Assembly (NCBI RefSeq): GCF_004342025.1
Contig: NZ_SLWN01000022.1
Span: 1 to 64,000, forward strand
Length of the DNA: 64,000 bases
Source of the DNA: Kribbella steppae
GTDB taxonomy: Bacteria; Actinomycetota; Actinomycetes; Propionibacteriales; Kribbellaceae
Reading direction: 5' to 3'
Positions 53,809 to 63,791 of this stretch are shown here, in pieces. Under the pieces are notes generated by a model. It was not told the DNA's origin and did no database searches. It worked only from the letters and a program-made list of their open reading frames with translations. Numbering within the stretch: position 1 is the stretch's first letter; the number at the start of each line of letters is the position of its first letter. Both the position numbers and the translations under genes were made by a program.

Positions 53809-54067
53809 GAACCTCAGCTTCGCACAGCTCGTGATCGGTACCGGGCACCAGCGTCAGCATCGGTGCGGGCTGCACCGGCGCGGACTGCACCGGCGCGGAC
53901 TGGGCCGGCTGCGGCAACGCACCTCGGGCCTGCAACAGGCGGCGGACGGCGCGCACCGGGTGGCGGCGTGGCCGCGCCGGTCTGTGCGGGATGACCGGTG
54001 CGTTCGGGTGTGCTGAGTGGGTCTGCTCGTGGATCGCCTTGATCATCGAGAACGGGATGTAGTTCAC
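53765..54067 (-). CDS. Small basic protein overlapping the LysR gene
   Basis: A 100-residue protein with a conserved-looking start (VNYIPFSMIKAIHEQTH) and an Arg/Pro-rich middle, then tandem QSAPV repeats (QSAPVQSAPVQPAP) from a short direct DNA repeat. AAAGGAA 6 nt before GTG 54067 is one of the better ribosome sites in the area. Its last 44 nt overlap the LysR start. I do not know its function; similar short N-termini occur in actinobacterial orphan proteins. Confidence 0.5.
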   Translation of the reverse strand: MNYIPFSMIKAIHEQTHSAHPNAPVIPHRPARPRRHPVRAVRRLLQARGALPQPAQSAPVQSAPVQPAPMLTLVPGTDHELCEAEVRDRGTTTASAARAC

Positions 54068-54166
54068 GGGGGTTCCTTTCGTCCCTTCGACGGTAAGGAC
54101 TCACCCCTTCATGCGTCCAATGAAATCTTCTCGCGAAGTTGATGTGTTTGGTGCATGATCGAGGCC

Positions 54167-55060
54167 ATGGAACTGCGCCAGCTCAGATCGTTCGTGGTGG
54201 TGGCCGAGGAGCTGAACGTCGGTCGGGCCGCGACCCGGATGCATCTGACCCAGCCCTCACTGAGCCGCCAGATCGCCGCCCTCGAGCGCGATCTCGGTGT
54301 CGAGTTGTTCGCCCGGGTACGACGCCGCTTCGTGCTGACCGCGGCCGGGGAGACGTTCCTGGCCGAGGCGCAGGACCTGTTGCGACGATCCGACGAGGCG
54401 GTCCGCGCGGCGCAGCGGACCCAGCGCGGCGAGCTCGGGACGTTGCGGCTGCGCTTCGTCCAGTCCGCGACGTTCGAGGCGCTGCCGCGGCTGCTGGGTC
54501 CCTTCCGGCAGGCGTACCCGGAGGTGGTGCTCGATCTGGAGAGCCTGACGACGATCCGGCAGACGGAGGCGTTGCGCGACGGCCGGATCGACGTCGGGCT
54601 GATCCGCCCGACGACCCCGGAGGGCGCGCGGACCACGGCGGGCCGCACGAACGGATTGCTGACCAGGGTGGTGTCGAACGATCCGCTGGTGGCCGTGCTT
54701 CCGGCGCGGCACCGGCTGGCACGGCGGAAGCGCATCCGGCTGGAGGAGCTCGCGGAGGACCCGTTCGTCTTCTACACGCGCTTGAGTGGCCCTGCCGTCC
54801 ACGACACGATCGTCGGCTACTGCCGCGCGGCCGGATTCACGCCGCGGATCGACCAACAGGCGGCCGACGTACAGACGATCGTGTCGCTGGTGGCGGCCGG
54901 GCTCGGGGTCTCGGTGCTGATCGGCCCGACCCCGCCGTCGAACCCGGACGCGGTCGTCTACCGCGAGTTGTCCGACGACCTGCCATCGTGGCAACTCTCC
55001 GTCGCCTGGTCGCCGGACAACCGTTCGCCCGTCCTCGCCCGTTTCCTCGAGCTGGTCTGA
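54167..55060 (+). CDS. LysR-family transcriptional regulator
   Basis: A 297-residue LysR protein: MELRQLRSFVVVAEELNVGR with the helix-turn-helix AATRMHLTQPSLSRQIAALERDLG, and an effector domain with GTLRLRFVQSATFEALPRLL and VSLVAAGLGVSVLIGP, resembling the BenM/CatM-like subgroup. ATG 54167 starts at the standard MELRQL; the in-frame ATG 54155 is also possible. It converges with the aldo/keto reductase gene two bases away. Confidence 0.9.
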   Translation: MELRQLRSFVVVAEELNVGRAATRMHLTQPSLSRQIAALERDLGVELFARVRRRFVLTAAGETFLAEAQDLLRRSDEAVRAAQRTQRGELGTLRLRFVQSATFEALPRLLGPFRQAYPEVVLDLESLTTIRQTEALRDGRIDVGLIRPTTPEGARTTAGRTNGLLTRVVSNDPLVAVLPARHRLARRKRIRLEELAEDPFVFYTRLSGPAVHDTIVGYCRAAGFTPRIDQQAADVQTIVSLVAAGLGVSVLIGPTPPSNPDAVVYRELSDDLPSWQLSVAWSPDNRSPVLARFLELV

Positions 55061-55061
55061 C

Positions 55062-55886
55062 TCAGCCGAAGACGTCGGGGTCGCCGCCGGTGCGGACGCC
55101 GGTTTCGAGGTCGGCGATGGCGGCCATGTCGTCGTTGTCGAGCTGGAAGTCGAAGACGGCGAAGTTCTCCTGGATCCGGCTCGGGGTCTGCGACTTCGGG
55201 ATCACCACGTTGCCGAGCTGCAGGTGCCAGCGGATGACCACCTGGGCCGGCGTCTTGCCGTGCTTGTCGGCCAGCGTCTTCAGCGCGGGCTGACCGAGCA
55301 GCTCGCCCTGGGCCAGCGGGCTCCACGCCTGGGTGATGATGTCGTTCTCCGCGTTGAACGCGCGCAGCTCGTCCTGCGGCAGTGCCGGGTGCAGCTCGAT
55401 CTGGTTCACCGCCGGCCGGATCGTGGTCTCGTCGAACAGCCGCCGCAGCGCCGGCTCGTGGAAATTCGACACCCCGATCGCGCGGATCCGCTTGTCGGCG
55501 TACAGCTGCTCGAACGCCTTCCAGGTCTCGACGTACTTGTCCTTCTGCAGCGACTGCCAGTGGATCAGGTACAGGTCGAGGTACTCGAGCCCGAGCCGCT
55601 CCAGGCTCGCGTCGAACGCCGCCAGGGTGGTGTCGTACCCCTGGTCGCTGTTCCACAGCTTGGTGGTGATGAAGAGGTCGTCGCGGGGGAGGCCGGATGC
55701 GGCGATCGCCCGCCCGACGCCGGCCTCGTTGCCGTAGATCGCCGCGGTGTCGACATGCCGGTAGCCGGCCTCGAACGCGGTCGTCACGACGTCGGTGACG
55801 ATGTCGTCCTCGATCTGCCAGACCCCCAGGCCCAGCTGCGGGATCTCGACGCCGTTGTCCAGAGTGATGGTGGGGACTGTGCTCAT
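55062..55886 (-). CDS. Aldo/keto reductase
   Basis: A 274-residue NADPH-dependent TIM-barrel reductase. The catalytic tetrad is visible: Asp46 and Tyr51 in HVDTAAIYGNE, Lys76 in ITTKLWN, His109 in LIHWQ. The cofactor motif IPKSQTPSRIQENF is near the end. It belongs to the 2,5-diketo-gluconate reductase/AKR5-like bacterial group; substrate unknown. Confidence 0.92.
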   Translation of the reverse strand: MSTVPTITLDNGVEIPQLGLGVWQIEDDIVTDVVTTAFEAGYRHVDTAAIYGNEAGVGRAIAASGLPRDDLFITTKLWNSDQGYDTTLAAFDASLERLGLEYLDLYLIHWQSLQKDKYVETWKAFEQLYADKRIRAIGVSNFHEPALRRLFDETTIRPAVNQIELHPALPQDELRAFNAENDIITQAWSPLAQGELLGQPALKTLADKHGKTPAQVVIRWHLQLGNVVIPKSQTPSRIQENFAVFDFQLDNDDMAAIADLETGVRTGGDPDVFG

Positions 55887-55948
55887 TCGTCTATTCCACC
55901 GGGCCGAGGGGGTTCGGCCCAGTCATCCGACGTGTGACAACAACCTCA

Positions 55949-57034
55949 TCAACTGGCCGTAACCACTTCGTGGGTCTTCGCATCCGGTTCCAGGAACCGC
56001 ACCAGCCCGGCTCCCGCACGCTCCAGCTCGGTCGCGGTCTTCTTCGTCGTACGCCCGAACGGGGTCAGCGTGAGAGTCGCCACACCACGCTTCTTCTCCG
56101 CCGTCCACAGGCCCGCGACCAGGCCGTCCACGGTGTACGTCGCCTTGACCCGCAGGTTCTTGGTGAACACGGCCGGCTTGTGCTCGTCGGCGATGATCCG
56201 CTCGCGTTTCGCGTGGGCGAGCAGCAGGTTGTCGAACTCCGGCAGGAACCGCACCGGCGCCGGGGTGTCCGGATCCGGCCGCGGCGCATCGGGTACGTCG
56301 TACAGCGTCTTGCCGGCCTCGTCGGTGAACTGCTCGAGCTCGAGGCCGTCGAACACCGGCTTCGCCTTCGGGAGCCCGGACCAGGTCTGGAAGTCGGCCG
56401 GGGTGGCCGGACCGAACGCCTCCAGATAGCGAACGACGAGCTCCTCGGGCACCGCCTTCGGGTTGAGCTTTCCGCTCAACCAGGCCTCGGCCGGCGTGAA
56501 GCGTGCGTTCGCCGGCCAGCCCCAGCGGGTGCCGGTCGGGTACATCACCAGCGGCACCATCATCCGGGTGCAGAACCCGAGCGCTCGCTCGTTGACCGCC
56601 GGGAACTCCTTCTGCAACGCGTCCCGCACCTCGGTGAATGTCAACGGCTCCTTGGCCAGCAACTTCTGCGCTGCCTTGACCACCTTCTCCGGCTCGAGCC
56701 CCTCACCCCGCTCCTTGAGCATCCGCAACCCCGCCTCGAGCACCGGCGCCAAGGTCGTGCGGAACCGCAGATAATCCTCGGCGGTCACCAAGTGCAACGT
56801 CCCCCGGAACAACGTCGCCCGAACGACCTCCCGCGCTTCGACGGCCTGATCCAGCTGCTCTTCCGCGAACCCGTCCAGCCGAGACCACAAGCCGACGTAC
56901 GGATGCTTCGGCTCCTGCCCCTGCATCCCCACCAACCGCCCAACGGCCTCCGCCGCCGACACATCCGCCCGCTCCAGCAACAGCTGCCGAGCCAGCGTCG
57001 CCCGATTGACCGCCTTCGCACTCAGAACTGCCAT
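55949..57034 (-). CDS. AlkZ-like DNA glycosylase (HTH_42 family)
   Basis: A 361-residue protein of the winged-helix HTH_42/AlkZ family. Gln38-Gly39-Gln40 in VGMQGQEP matches the QxQ catalytic motif of AlkZ-type enzymes, which excise alkylated or cross-linked bases; the other branch (YcaQ) has QxD. Further family segments are TLFRGTLHLVTAEDYLRFR and LPEFDNLLLAH, the latter near the DNA-binding face. No toxin-synthesis cluster is adjacent, so it is probably a housekeeping AlkZ-like repair enzyme. ATG 57034 begins MAVLSAKAVNRA. Confidence 0.8.
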   Translation of the reverse strand: MAVLSAKAVNRATLARQLLLERADVSAAEAVGRLVGMQGQEPKHPYVGLWSRLDGFAEEQLDQAVEAREVVRATLFRGTLHLVTAEDYLRFRTTLAPVLEAGLRMLKERGEGLEPEKVVKAAQKLLAKEPLTFTEVRDALQKEFPAVNERALGFCTRMMVPLVMYPTGTRWGWPANARFTPAEAWLSGKLNPKAVPEELVVRYLEAFGPATPADFQTWSGLPKAKPVFDGLELEQFTDEAGKTLYDVPDAPRPDPDTPAPVRFLPEFDNLLLAHAKRERIIADEHKPAVFTKNLRVKATYTVDGLVAGLWTAEKKRGVATLTLTPFGRTTKKTATELERAGAGLVRFLEPDAKTHEVVTAS

Positions 57035-57065
57035 GCCCACATCCTGCCCGCGAGCACCGACAACG

Positions 57066-57623
57066 TCAGCTGTAGTCCTTCTCGTCGTACTTCGGGAGAC
57101 CGAGCAGGCGCCGGATCTCGGCGGCCGGCGCCTTGCCACCCTCCGCCGAGGCGAGCCGGACGTGCTTCGCCATCGCCGACACGCTGTCGGCGGCGGCGAC
57201 CCGCAACCAATGCGGGCGGGCCGCTGCATCTGCGGTCGCCAGCGCCCGGATCTGCGTGGCCACCTTGGTCGGCCAGGCAATCGCCCGGAGCTGCCGCGAC
57301 TCGGTCAGGTTCGCCGCGGCCACAGCTCGGGCACGGGCCTGCAGCGTCGCCACGGACGCACCGCTGTTGGCCGCTTTCTCGAAGCGCTCCAGCGCCACGT
57401 TGTACGGCCGAGTCACCTCCAGGTACCGCTTCCCTGCCGCAACCACACTCAGCTGCGCCGGCTTCGCAGTCACCAGCGGAACACTCCGCACCGGGGCCGG
57501 CGTAGTGCTCGGCGACGGCGCCGCACTCGAGTTCGCAACATCAACTGGCGGCTCTTCACCCCCACCGCACCCGGCGACACTCAACAGCCCGACGACACCC
57601 ACAACTGCCAGCACTCGACGCAC
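57066..57623 (-). CDS. Secreted lipoprotein of unknown function
   Basis: A 185-residue lipoprotein with lipobox LSVAGC, a Pro/Ser-rich linker (AAPSPSTTPAPVR) and an all-helical mature domain rich in Ala and Arg (YLEVTRPYNVALERFEKAAN, TLQARARAVAAANL). This looks like a helical-bundle surface lipoprotein. The function is unknown. It may be co-transcribed with the AlkZ-like gene 31 nt downstream. Confidence 0.7.
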   Translation of the reverse strand: MRRVLAVVGVVGLLSVAGCGGGEEPPVDVANSSAAPSPSTTPAPVRSVPLVTAKPAQLSVVAAGKRYLEVTRPYNVALERFEKAANSGASVATLQARARAVAAANLTESRQLRAIAWPTKVATQIRALATADAAARPHWLRVAAADSVSAMAKHVRLASAEGGKAPAAEIRRLLGLPKYDEKDYS

Positions 57624-57758
57624 GATGCTCCCTCACCCAGACCGAACCGGCTCACCCTAGCGAATATCGCCCCAGGTGGATGAGTCCGAGGTGAGGCAGA
57701 GGGTGCGATGTTCGTCTGAGTGGGCAGAGCCGCAGCACGTCGACGAGAGGGTCAAAGG

Positions 57759-58697
57759 ATGACCAAGGAAGCGAGGGCGGGCTCGTTGCCGCTGATGATG
57801 CGAGCCGCTGGTCTGGCGGTGGTCGCCCTGCTCCTCGCCTCCTGCGGAGAGACCGGCGGCGTTGAGCGGCCGTCCACTGCGTCAACACGCACGCCGTCCT
57901 CGCTGCCGTCCGCGACGGCGACGATCCCGGAAGTCACCCGCACGCCGGAACGCGAGCAGACTTCGTCCACCTCCGAGCCCACCCGGTCACCGGAACCCGA
58001 GCAGACGTCGTCCAGCTCCGAGCCCACCCGGTCACCGGGACGCGAGGGGAACACGTCTCCCACGGAGACGGCGCCGGAACCAACCCGGTCATCTGAAGCC
58101 GTGGCGGCCCCGTCGCCGACTCAGTCGGCGCCGGAGCCAACCCGCACCGAGTCATCCGCACCCGAGGAGACCACGTCGCCGACCGAGACGGCACCCACAG
58201 CTGACCCGTTACAGACCACCTCGCCGTCGGTCCAGCCCACCTCGGCCGAGTCGGACGGCGCACCCGCCTGGTTGTCGTGGCTGCTCGTGGCGCTGCTGGT
58301 CGCGCTTGCAGTGGCCGTTCCGCTGCTGGTGAGAGCCAGCCATCGGCGGGAGTGGCGGGATGAACTCGCGGCAGCCGAGGACGAGGTGGCCTGGTTCGCC
58401 CGCGGGCTCATCCCCCGACTCCGCCAGTTGGGCTCGCTCGCGGAAGTCGCCGGCGGCTGGAATCTCGCCGAGAGCCGGGTTGCCGCGGTGGAGGACCGGC
58501 TGACCGCTCTCGAGCCATCGGCACCGGACGATGTCGCTCAAGCTCGGGCGCTCGACCTGCGAGACGCCGTACGAGCAGCACGGGGTCAGATCGAGGCCCT
58601 GCTGGCCGCCGGCCGACAGGAGACGATGACCCAGGACCTGGACGCGGTCGCCGCCCAGCTCGAGCAGGTCCTGAGAGCACCGGTCCCGCTCGACTGA
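57759..58697 (+). CDS. Lipoprotein-like membrane protein with Ser/Thr/Pro repeats
   Basis: A 312-residue protein: N-terminal signal with a lipobox-like LLLASC, a roughly 130-residue extracellular stalk of Glu/Pro/Thr repeats (EPTRSPEPEQTSSSSEPTRS), one transmembrane helix (WLSWLLVALLVALAVAVPLL) and a cytoplasmic helical domain (WRDELAAAEDEVAWFARGLIPRLRQLG, QIEALLAAGRQ). Both a lipid anchor and an internal helix are unusual but occur in actinobacteria. AAAGG precedes ATG 57759. It converges with kbl. Function unknown. Confidence 0.65.
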   Translation: MTKEARAGSLPLMMRAAGLAVVALLLASCGETGGVERPSTASTRTPSSLPSATATIPEVTRTPEREQTSSTSEPTRSPEPEQTSSSSEPTRSPGREGNTSPTETAPEPTRSSEAVAAPSPTQSAPEPTRTESSAPEETTSPTETAPTADPLQTTSPSVQPTSAESDGAPAWLSWLLVALLVALAVAVPLLVRASHRREWRDELAAAEDEVAWFARGLIPRLRQLGSLAEVAGGWNLAESRVAAVEDRLTALEPSAPDDVAQARALDLRDAVRAARGQIEALLAAGRQETMTQDLDAVAAQLEQVLRAPVPLD

Positions 58698-58715
58698 CGG
58701 CTGCGACCCCGCGAG

Positions 58716-59902
<1,187 letters not shown>

Positions 59903-59903
<1 letters not shown>

Positions 59904-60952
59904 CAGTGCTTCTCCTCCAGAGATTCAGCCGTCCAGTCCATGATCACCTTGCCGCAGTGCCCCTGCCGCGCGACGTCGAAGGCTTGCTCGAAGTCGCCGT
60001 ACCCGAAGCGGTGGGTGATCACCGGGGTCAGGTCGAGGCCGCGTTCCAGCATGACCGACATCGAGTACCAGGTCTCGAACATCTCCCGGCCGTAGATGCC
60101 CTTGATCGTCAGCATGTTGAGCACCACGATGCTCCAGTCGATCGCGATCTCGTCCGACGGCAACCCGAGCATCGCGATCCGGCCGCCGTGGGTCATGTTC
60201 GCGAGCATGTCCCGCAGCGCGGCCGGCTGCCCGGACATCTCCATCCCGACGTCGAACCCCTCCCGCATGCCGAGGCTCTGCTGTGCGTCGGCGATCGACT
60301 CCTCGCCCACGTTGACCGCGCGAGTGACGCCGATCTTGCGGGCCAGATCCAGCCGGTACTCCGACAGATCGGTGATCACCACGTTGCGCGCACCGGCGTG
60401 CAGTGCGACCGCCGCGGCCATCACGCCGATCGGCCCGGCGCCGGTGATCAGCACGTCCTCGCCGACCAGCGGGAACGACAATGCGGTGTGTACGGCGTTG
60501 CCGAACGGATCGAGGATCGCGGCGACATCCAGGTCGACCGGATCCTTGTGGACCCAGGCGTTGCTCGAGGGCAGCGCGACGTACTCGGCGAAGGCGCCCG
60601 GTACGTGGACTCCGAGCCCGCGGGTCTTGATGCACAGGTGGCGGCGGCCGGCCCGGCAGTTGCGGCAGCGGCCGCAGACCAGGTGACCCTCGCCGCTGAC
60701 CAGGTCACCGACAGCGATGTCGCGGACACCGACGCCGATCTCTACCACCTCACCGCAGAACTCGTGCCCGGTCACCATCGGCACCGGCACGTTCTTCTGC
60801 GCCCAGTGGTCCCAGCTCTGGATGTGCAGGTCGGTGCCGCACAACCCCGTCCGGAGCACCTTGATCAGCACCTCGTCGGCCTCGATCTTCGGCTCCGGGA
60901 CGTCCTGCAACCACAGACCGGGCTTCGCCTCAGCCTTCACCAGTGCCTTCAC
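59903..60952 (-). CDS. tdh: L-threonine 3-dehydrogenase
   Basis: A 349-residue zinc-dependent medium-chain dehydrogenase that oxidises L-threonine to 2-amino-3-oxobutyrate with NAD. The catalytic zinc site is in GLCGTDLHIQSWD with GHEFCGEV; the structural zinc has CGRCRNCRAGRRHLC; NAD binding is ITGAGPIGVMAAAVALHAGA. The GTG at 60952, behind GGTGGAGGTG, gives the standard length. The first gene of the tdh-kbl operon. Confidence 0.95.
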
Positions 60953-61060
60953 GGCACACCTCCACCTTCGACGATCGTCCACATCGTCGTCCCGGGCAAC
61001 CACCGGCGTCCATCGACACGTCGTACACAGCCTTTGCAGTTCATCTGCATACTTATCGCC

Positions 61061-61693
61061 ATGACGCGGGGTGTTGTGCGGGGGCTGGGGATCGTCCTGC
61101 TGGTGGCAGGGCTCGGGTTGCTCGGCTGGGTCGGCTGGCAGTACGTCGGGACCGGGATCACCTCCAACCAGAAGATGGGCGAGGCGGAGAACTCCCTGCG
61201 CGAGCACTGGCAGAAGCCGGTGCCGGCCACGAGCGCGGCGTCCACGACCGGTGTGCCGATCGTGCTGCTGCGGATCCCGAAGTTCGGCACGGACTGGGAG
61301 AAACCTGTCCTAGAAGGGGTCGGAACGGACGACCTTGCTCACGGCATCGGGCACTATCCGCAGACCCAGTTGCCGGGCCGGCCGGGCAACTTCGCGATCG
61401 CCGGGCACCGGGTCACGCACGGTTCGCCGTTCCGCAAGCTGCTCGAGCTGCGCAAGGGTGACGAGGTGATCGTCGAGACCGCGGACGCCGTCTATACCTA
61501 CGAGCTGGACGGGTCGCCACGCGATCTGACCGTGAAGCCGGCCGACAACTGGGTGCTGGAGCCTGTCCCCGGCAAGCCCCAGGAGACCCCGACGAAGTCG
61601 ATCATCACCCTGACCACCTGCCAGGACCTGTTCTACTCCCCGGACCGCTCGGTCGCCTTCGGCCACCTGGTGAAGGCCGCGCGCAAAGGCTGA
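61061..61693 (+). CDS. Class E sortase
   Basis: A 210-residue membrane-anchored cysteine transpeptidase: an N-terminal helix (GLGIVLLVAGLGLLGWVGW), then the sortase barrel with His in IAGHRVTHG, Cys in TLTTC and the Arg in YSPDRSVAFGHL. High-GC actinobacteria use SrtE to attach LAXTG-bearing proteins to the wall. No such substrate is adjacent. Start ATG 61061 precedes the signal-anchor directly. Confidence 0.93.
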   Translation: MTRGVVRGLGIVLLVAGLGLLGWVGWQYVGTGITSNQKMGEAENSLREHWQKPVPATSAASTTGVPIVLLRIPKFGTDWEKPVLEGVGTDDLAHGIGHYPQTQLPGRPGNFAIAGHRVTHGSPFRKLLELRKGDEVIVETADAVYTYELDGSPRDLTVKPADNWVLEPVPGKPQETPTKSIITLTTCQDLFYSPDRSVAFGHLVKAARKG

Positions 61694-61874
61694 TCAGTCT
61701 GTGGTGGAACTTGACGGCTTCTGACGAAAACAGCAATCGTTCGATCCCTTGCTATGTCGTCCTAACAGTTTCCGGCGGAGCTGGTTTGTTTACCTGGCGG
61801 ATTCTCGCTGCAGCAACATAGGCAAGCGTCCGGTACCCTGTCCTCTTGGGGCAGGGAACGTTGATGGGGGACGG

Positions 61875-62556
61875 ATGAATCAAGCCGGCTGGACTTCTCC
61901 TGACAACCAGTGGCAAGCGCATTCGCGCCCGGAAGCGCAGAATGCTTTGAGTCGCGCGCGGCGGGCAGGCTGGTGGCTCAAAAAGAGTACAGGCAAGGCG
62001 AAGGTCTGGGGAGTTATCACTTGCGGCGATCCAGATCTTCCAGGTGAGCAGCGATGTTCGACAATCATCATGTCGACCTCCGGGCCCGCAGATGGAAGCG
62101 CGACAGCGCGCGCTGTCGACGACGTGATCCGGAAGTGCCCTCACGGGAGGGTGTATGTCAACGCGGGCGTGATCGAGCAGGCAGACGGTCTGATCAGGTC
62201 GGCAGTCAAGTGCTTGGACGCCGCACACGCGCTGATTGCCGCGAGCGGTCACCGAGATCTGATGGAGGACTTCCTGACCCAGGCTCTCCAGGCCTCCGCC
62301 GAGGCGGAGCAACTCCTCAGTCAGGCGATGGGAAGAGGGAGCGGCCGAGGCATCCGAGGCGTTGGGCGCACAGGCGAAGTCAGAAGCAGGTGTTTCCGCG
62401 GATGCGCAACCTGTGGATCTCGCGCGCTTCGCCGAGCGGCGAGCCGTTTCAGCGCTGAAGTTGATTGCTGACGAGACCGAACGAAGTGCGCGGCTCCTGC
62501 GCGGTCGATGCGAGGTCATTCGTGCCGAAGCTCGGACGCTGCTGGCCGGGCTCTAA
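61875..62556 (+). pseudogene. HicA-like toxin of a TAC-type module, frameshifted
   Basis: The frame from ATG 61875 (GGGGGA upstream) encodes about 150 credible residues with an N-terminal segment SRARRAGWWLKKSTGKAKVWG that recalls HicA-type dsRNA-binding folds; the usual catalytic GSH-type His appears to be Lys. After the run GGG at 62330-62332 the frame becomes shadow-like, while the +1 frame continues in character (EEGAAEASEALGAQAKSEAG) to a TAA at 62556. Removing one G joins both into 226 residues (QAMEEGAAEASEALG). So the gene is frameshifted, or the base is an error. It is upstream of the antitoxin and SecB-like genes. Confidence 0.6.
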
Positions 62557-62557
62557 G

Positions 62558-62593
62558 TCGATGTTGGCAGATGCCAACATCGAATGCTACGGT
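62558..62593 (+). promoter_or_regulatory. Palindromic operator and promoter of the antitoxin gene
   Basis: TCGATGTTGGC and its exact complement flank AGAT (62558-62583), an 11-bp perfect palindrome. A -35-like TTGGCA (62564-62569) lies inside it, 18 nt before a TACGGT -10-like box (62588-62593). Such an arrangement suits autorepression by the HTH protein encoded downstream. It could also end the upstream gene's message as a hairpin. Confidence 0.7.
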
Positions 62594-62634
62594 GGATGCC
62601 GCAGGAAGAGCGCCCTGCGCAACAGGGGGAGAGT

Positions 62635-63228
62635 ATGCCTAACTACGAAGTGTCGGTGGCTTACGTCCAGCTGGACATCGAAGACTTGGATCGAATGGAA
62701 CTTATTGCGTCTGTGGCGCCAGGCGCCGTGTTCGTCGCCAGTGAAGGTCGAACCAAGGTGAGTGACGTGGTGTCTGCCAACTCCGCGGTCGAGGCGGTAG
62801 AACGCTTGGCCGAGACAATTAGATCGGTCGACAGTACGTCAGAGCCCATTCGTGTCGAGTTTTCACTCATGGCTATTTCAGATATTGCTGAACTTCTGGG
62901 TCTCAATCGCGAGACGGTTCGTCTCTGGAGTATTGGCAAGCGCGGTCCAGGTAATTTCCCGGCCGCTGTTGATTCTGTCGGCGATCGGGTCAGGGTCTGG
63001 GCTGCCAGCGATGTGTACCAATGGTTGACTGAAAACTCGGTTCCCTGTCCCGACATTCGACCGCTATCGATGGTGGAGGTCACCGATGCAACGAAGGCGC
63101 TGCAGCGGTTGCGGAAGCGTTGGTTGGATCAGCCGGCTTTGTGCGCGGTCCCTGAGTGGACTAAGGCTAGGCATGAGGAAATTACCGTTCCAGTGACTCA
63201 TGGTGCGCAAGATGCAGCCGGCCTCTGA
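62635..63228 (+). CDS. HTH antitoxin-like protein of the TAC module
   Basis: A 197-residue protein. Residues 1-75 look like a small alpha/beta domain of HicB-like type (NYEVSVAYVQLDIEDLDRME, AVEAVERLAETIRSV); residues 80-133 are a helix-turn-helix (ISDIAELLGLNRETVRLWSI, WAASDVYQWL). The C-terminal tail, rich in Pro and basic residues, could be the chaperone-addiction part described for TAC antitoxins; that is inference. GGGGGAGAG lies just before ATG 62635. Its gene has 50% GC in a 60-nt sample at 62881-62940, against about 70% in flanking genes. It overlaps the SecB-like gene by 29 nt. Confidence 0.7.
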   Translation: MPNYEVSVAYVQLDIEDLDRMELIASVAPGAVFVASEGRTKVSDVVSANSAVEAVERLAETIRSVDSTSEPIRVEFSLMAISDIAELLGLNRETVRLWSIGKRGPGNFPAAVDSVGDRVRVWAASDVYQWLTENSVPCPDIRPLSMVEVTDATKALQRLRKRWLDQPALCAVPEWTKARHEEITVPVTHGAQDAAGL

Positions 63229-63736
63229 GGCTGAGCGTGCCGTATCAGCATCTTTAGCCGCTGTGGATGATGAGCGGCTACAAGCGCGGATGCAGACGAT
63301 GCTCGCTCACTGCGAGCTAGCCAACATTCGCCCGGTTGAGTTCAGTGGGAAGCGGCTGGAGGTCGGCGGAGAGCCGGTGGCGGCGAAGGTCTCCTCCGAG
63401 GTCGCATTCGCTGTGAGCCGCTCATTCATGGCCAACCGTCTCCACTGGCGAGTGGAACTCGCAGATAAGGAAGAGGTAGCAGTAGCGGAGCTCGCTGCGG
63501 TCTTCGTGGTCGACTATGAGGTGCTCGACGGGTTCGAGCCTGACGAGCAGGCCGCGGAGGCGATCGCGAATTCGACTGGCTTCTTCGCTGCATACCCCTA
63601 TGCACGCGAGCTGTTTCAGTCCCAGACTGCTCGGCTGCAGCTCAACCCTCTGGTATTGGGTCTGCTGTTGCAGGGCGCTTCGCAGCCACGAGCAGTAACT
63701 GCTGTCACGTTGCCCAGTGCACCACTCGACGAGTAG
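63200..63736 (+). CDS. SecB-like chaperone
   Basis: A 178-residue protein with the SecB fold pattern: a long beta-rich first half with FAVSRSFMANRLHWRVEL, then VAELAAVFVVDYEVLDGFE, and the C-terminal SecB hallmark AAYPYARELFQSQTARLQL-type segment with PYARE at 133-137 followed by NPLVLGLLLQG (SecB: FPYAREVISDLVTRGGFPPLNLAP). Actinobacteria lack the usual SecB export pathway; SecB-like genes here occur with toxin-antitoxin pairs (Rv1957 type), where they stabilise the antitoxin. It overlaps the antitoxin gene. Confidence 0.8.
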   Translation: MVRKMQPASEAERAVSASLAAVDDERLQARMQTMLAHCELANIRPVEFSGKRLEVGGEPVAAKVSSEVAFAVSRSFMANRLHWRVELADKEEVAVAELAAVFVVDYEVLDGFEPDEQAAEAIANSTGFFAAYPYARELFQSQTARLQLNPLVLGLLLQGASQPRAVTAVTLPSAPLDE

Positions 63737-63791
63737 GCCGGATGCGATCACTTCCCAGAGCTGACCGGTACCTGATCTAAGCTCAAGACCC

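Noticed and set aside
53860..53930. Short tandem repeat that might be a CRISPR fragment
   Set aside because: It is a 15-nt in-frame coding repeat (QSAPV) with no spacers of regular length.
61694..61874. Attachment site or integrase footprint at the edge of the lower-GC island
   Set aside because: No tRNA gene, direct repeat or integrase was seen on either side.
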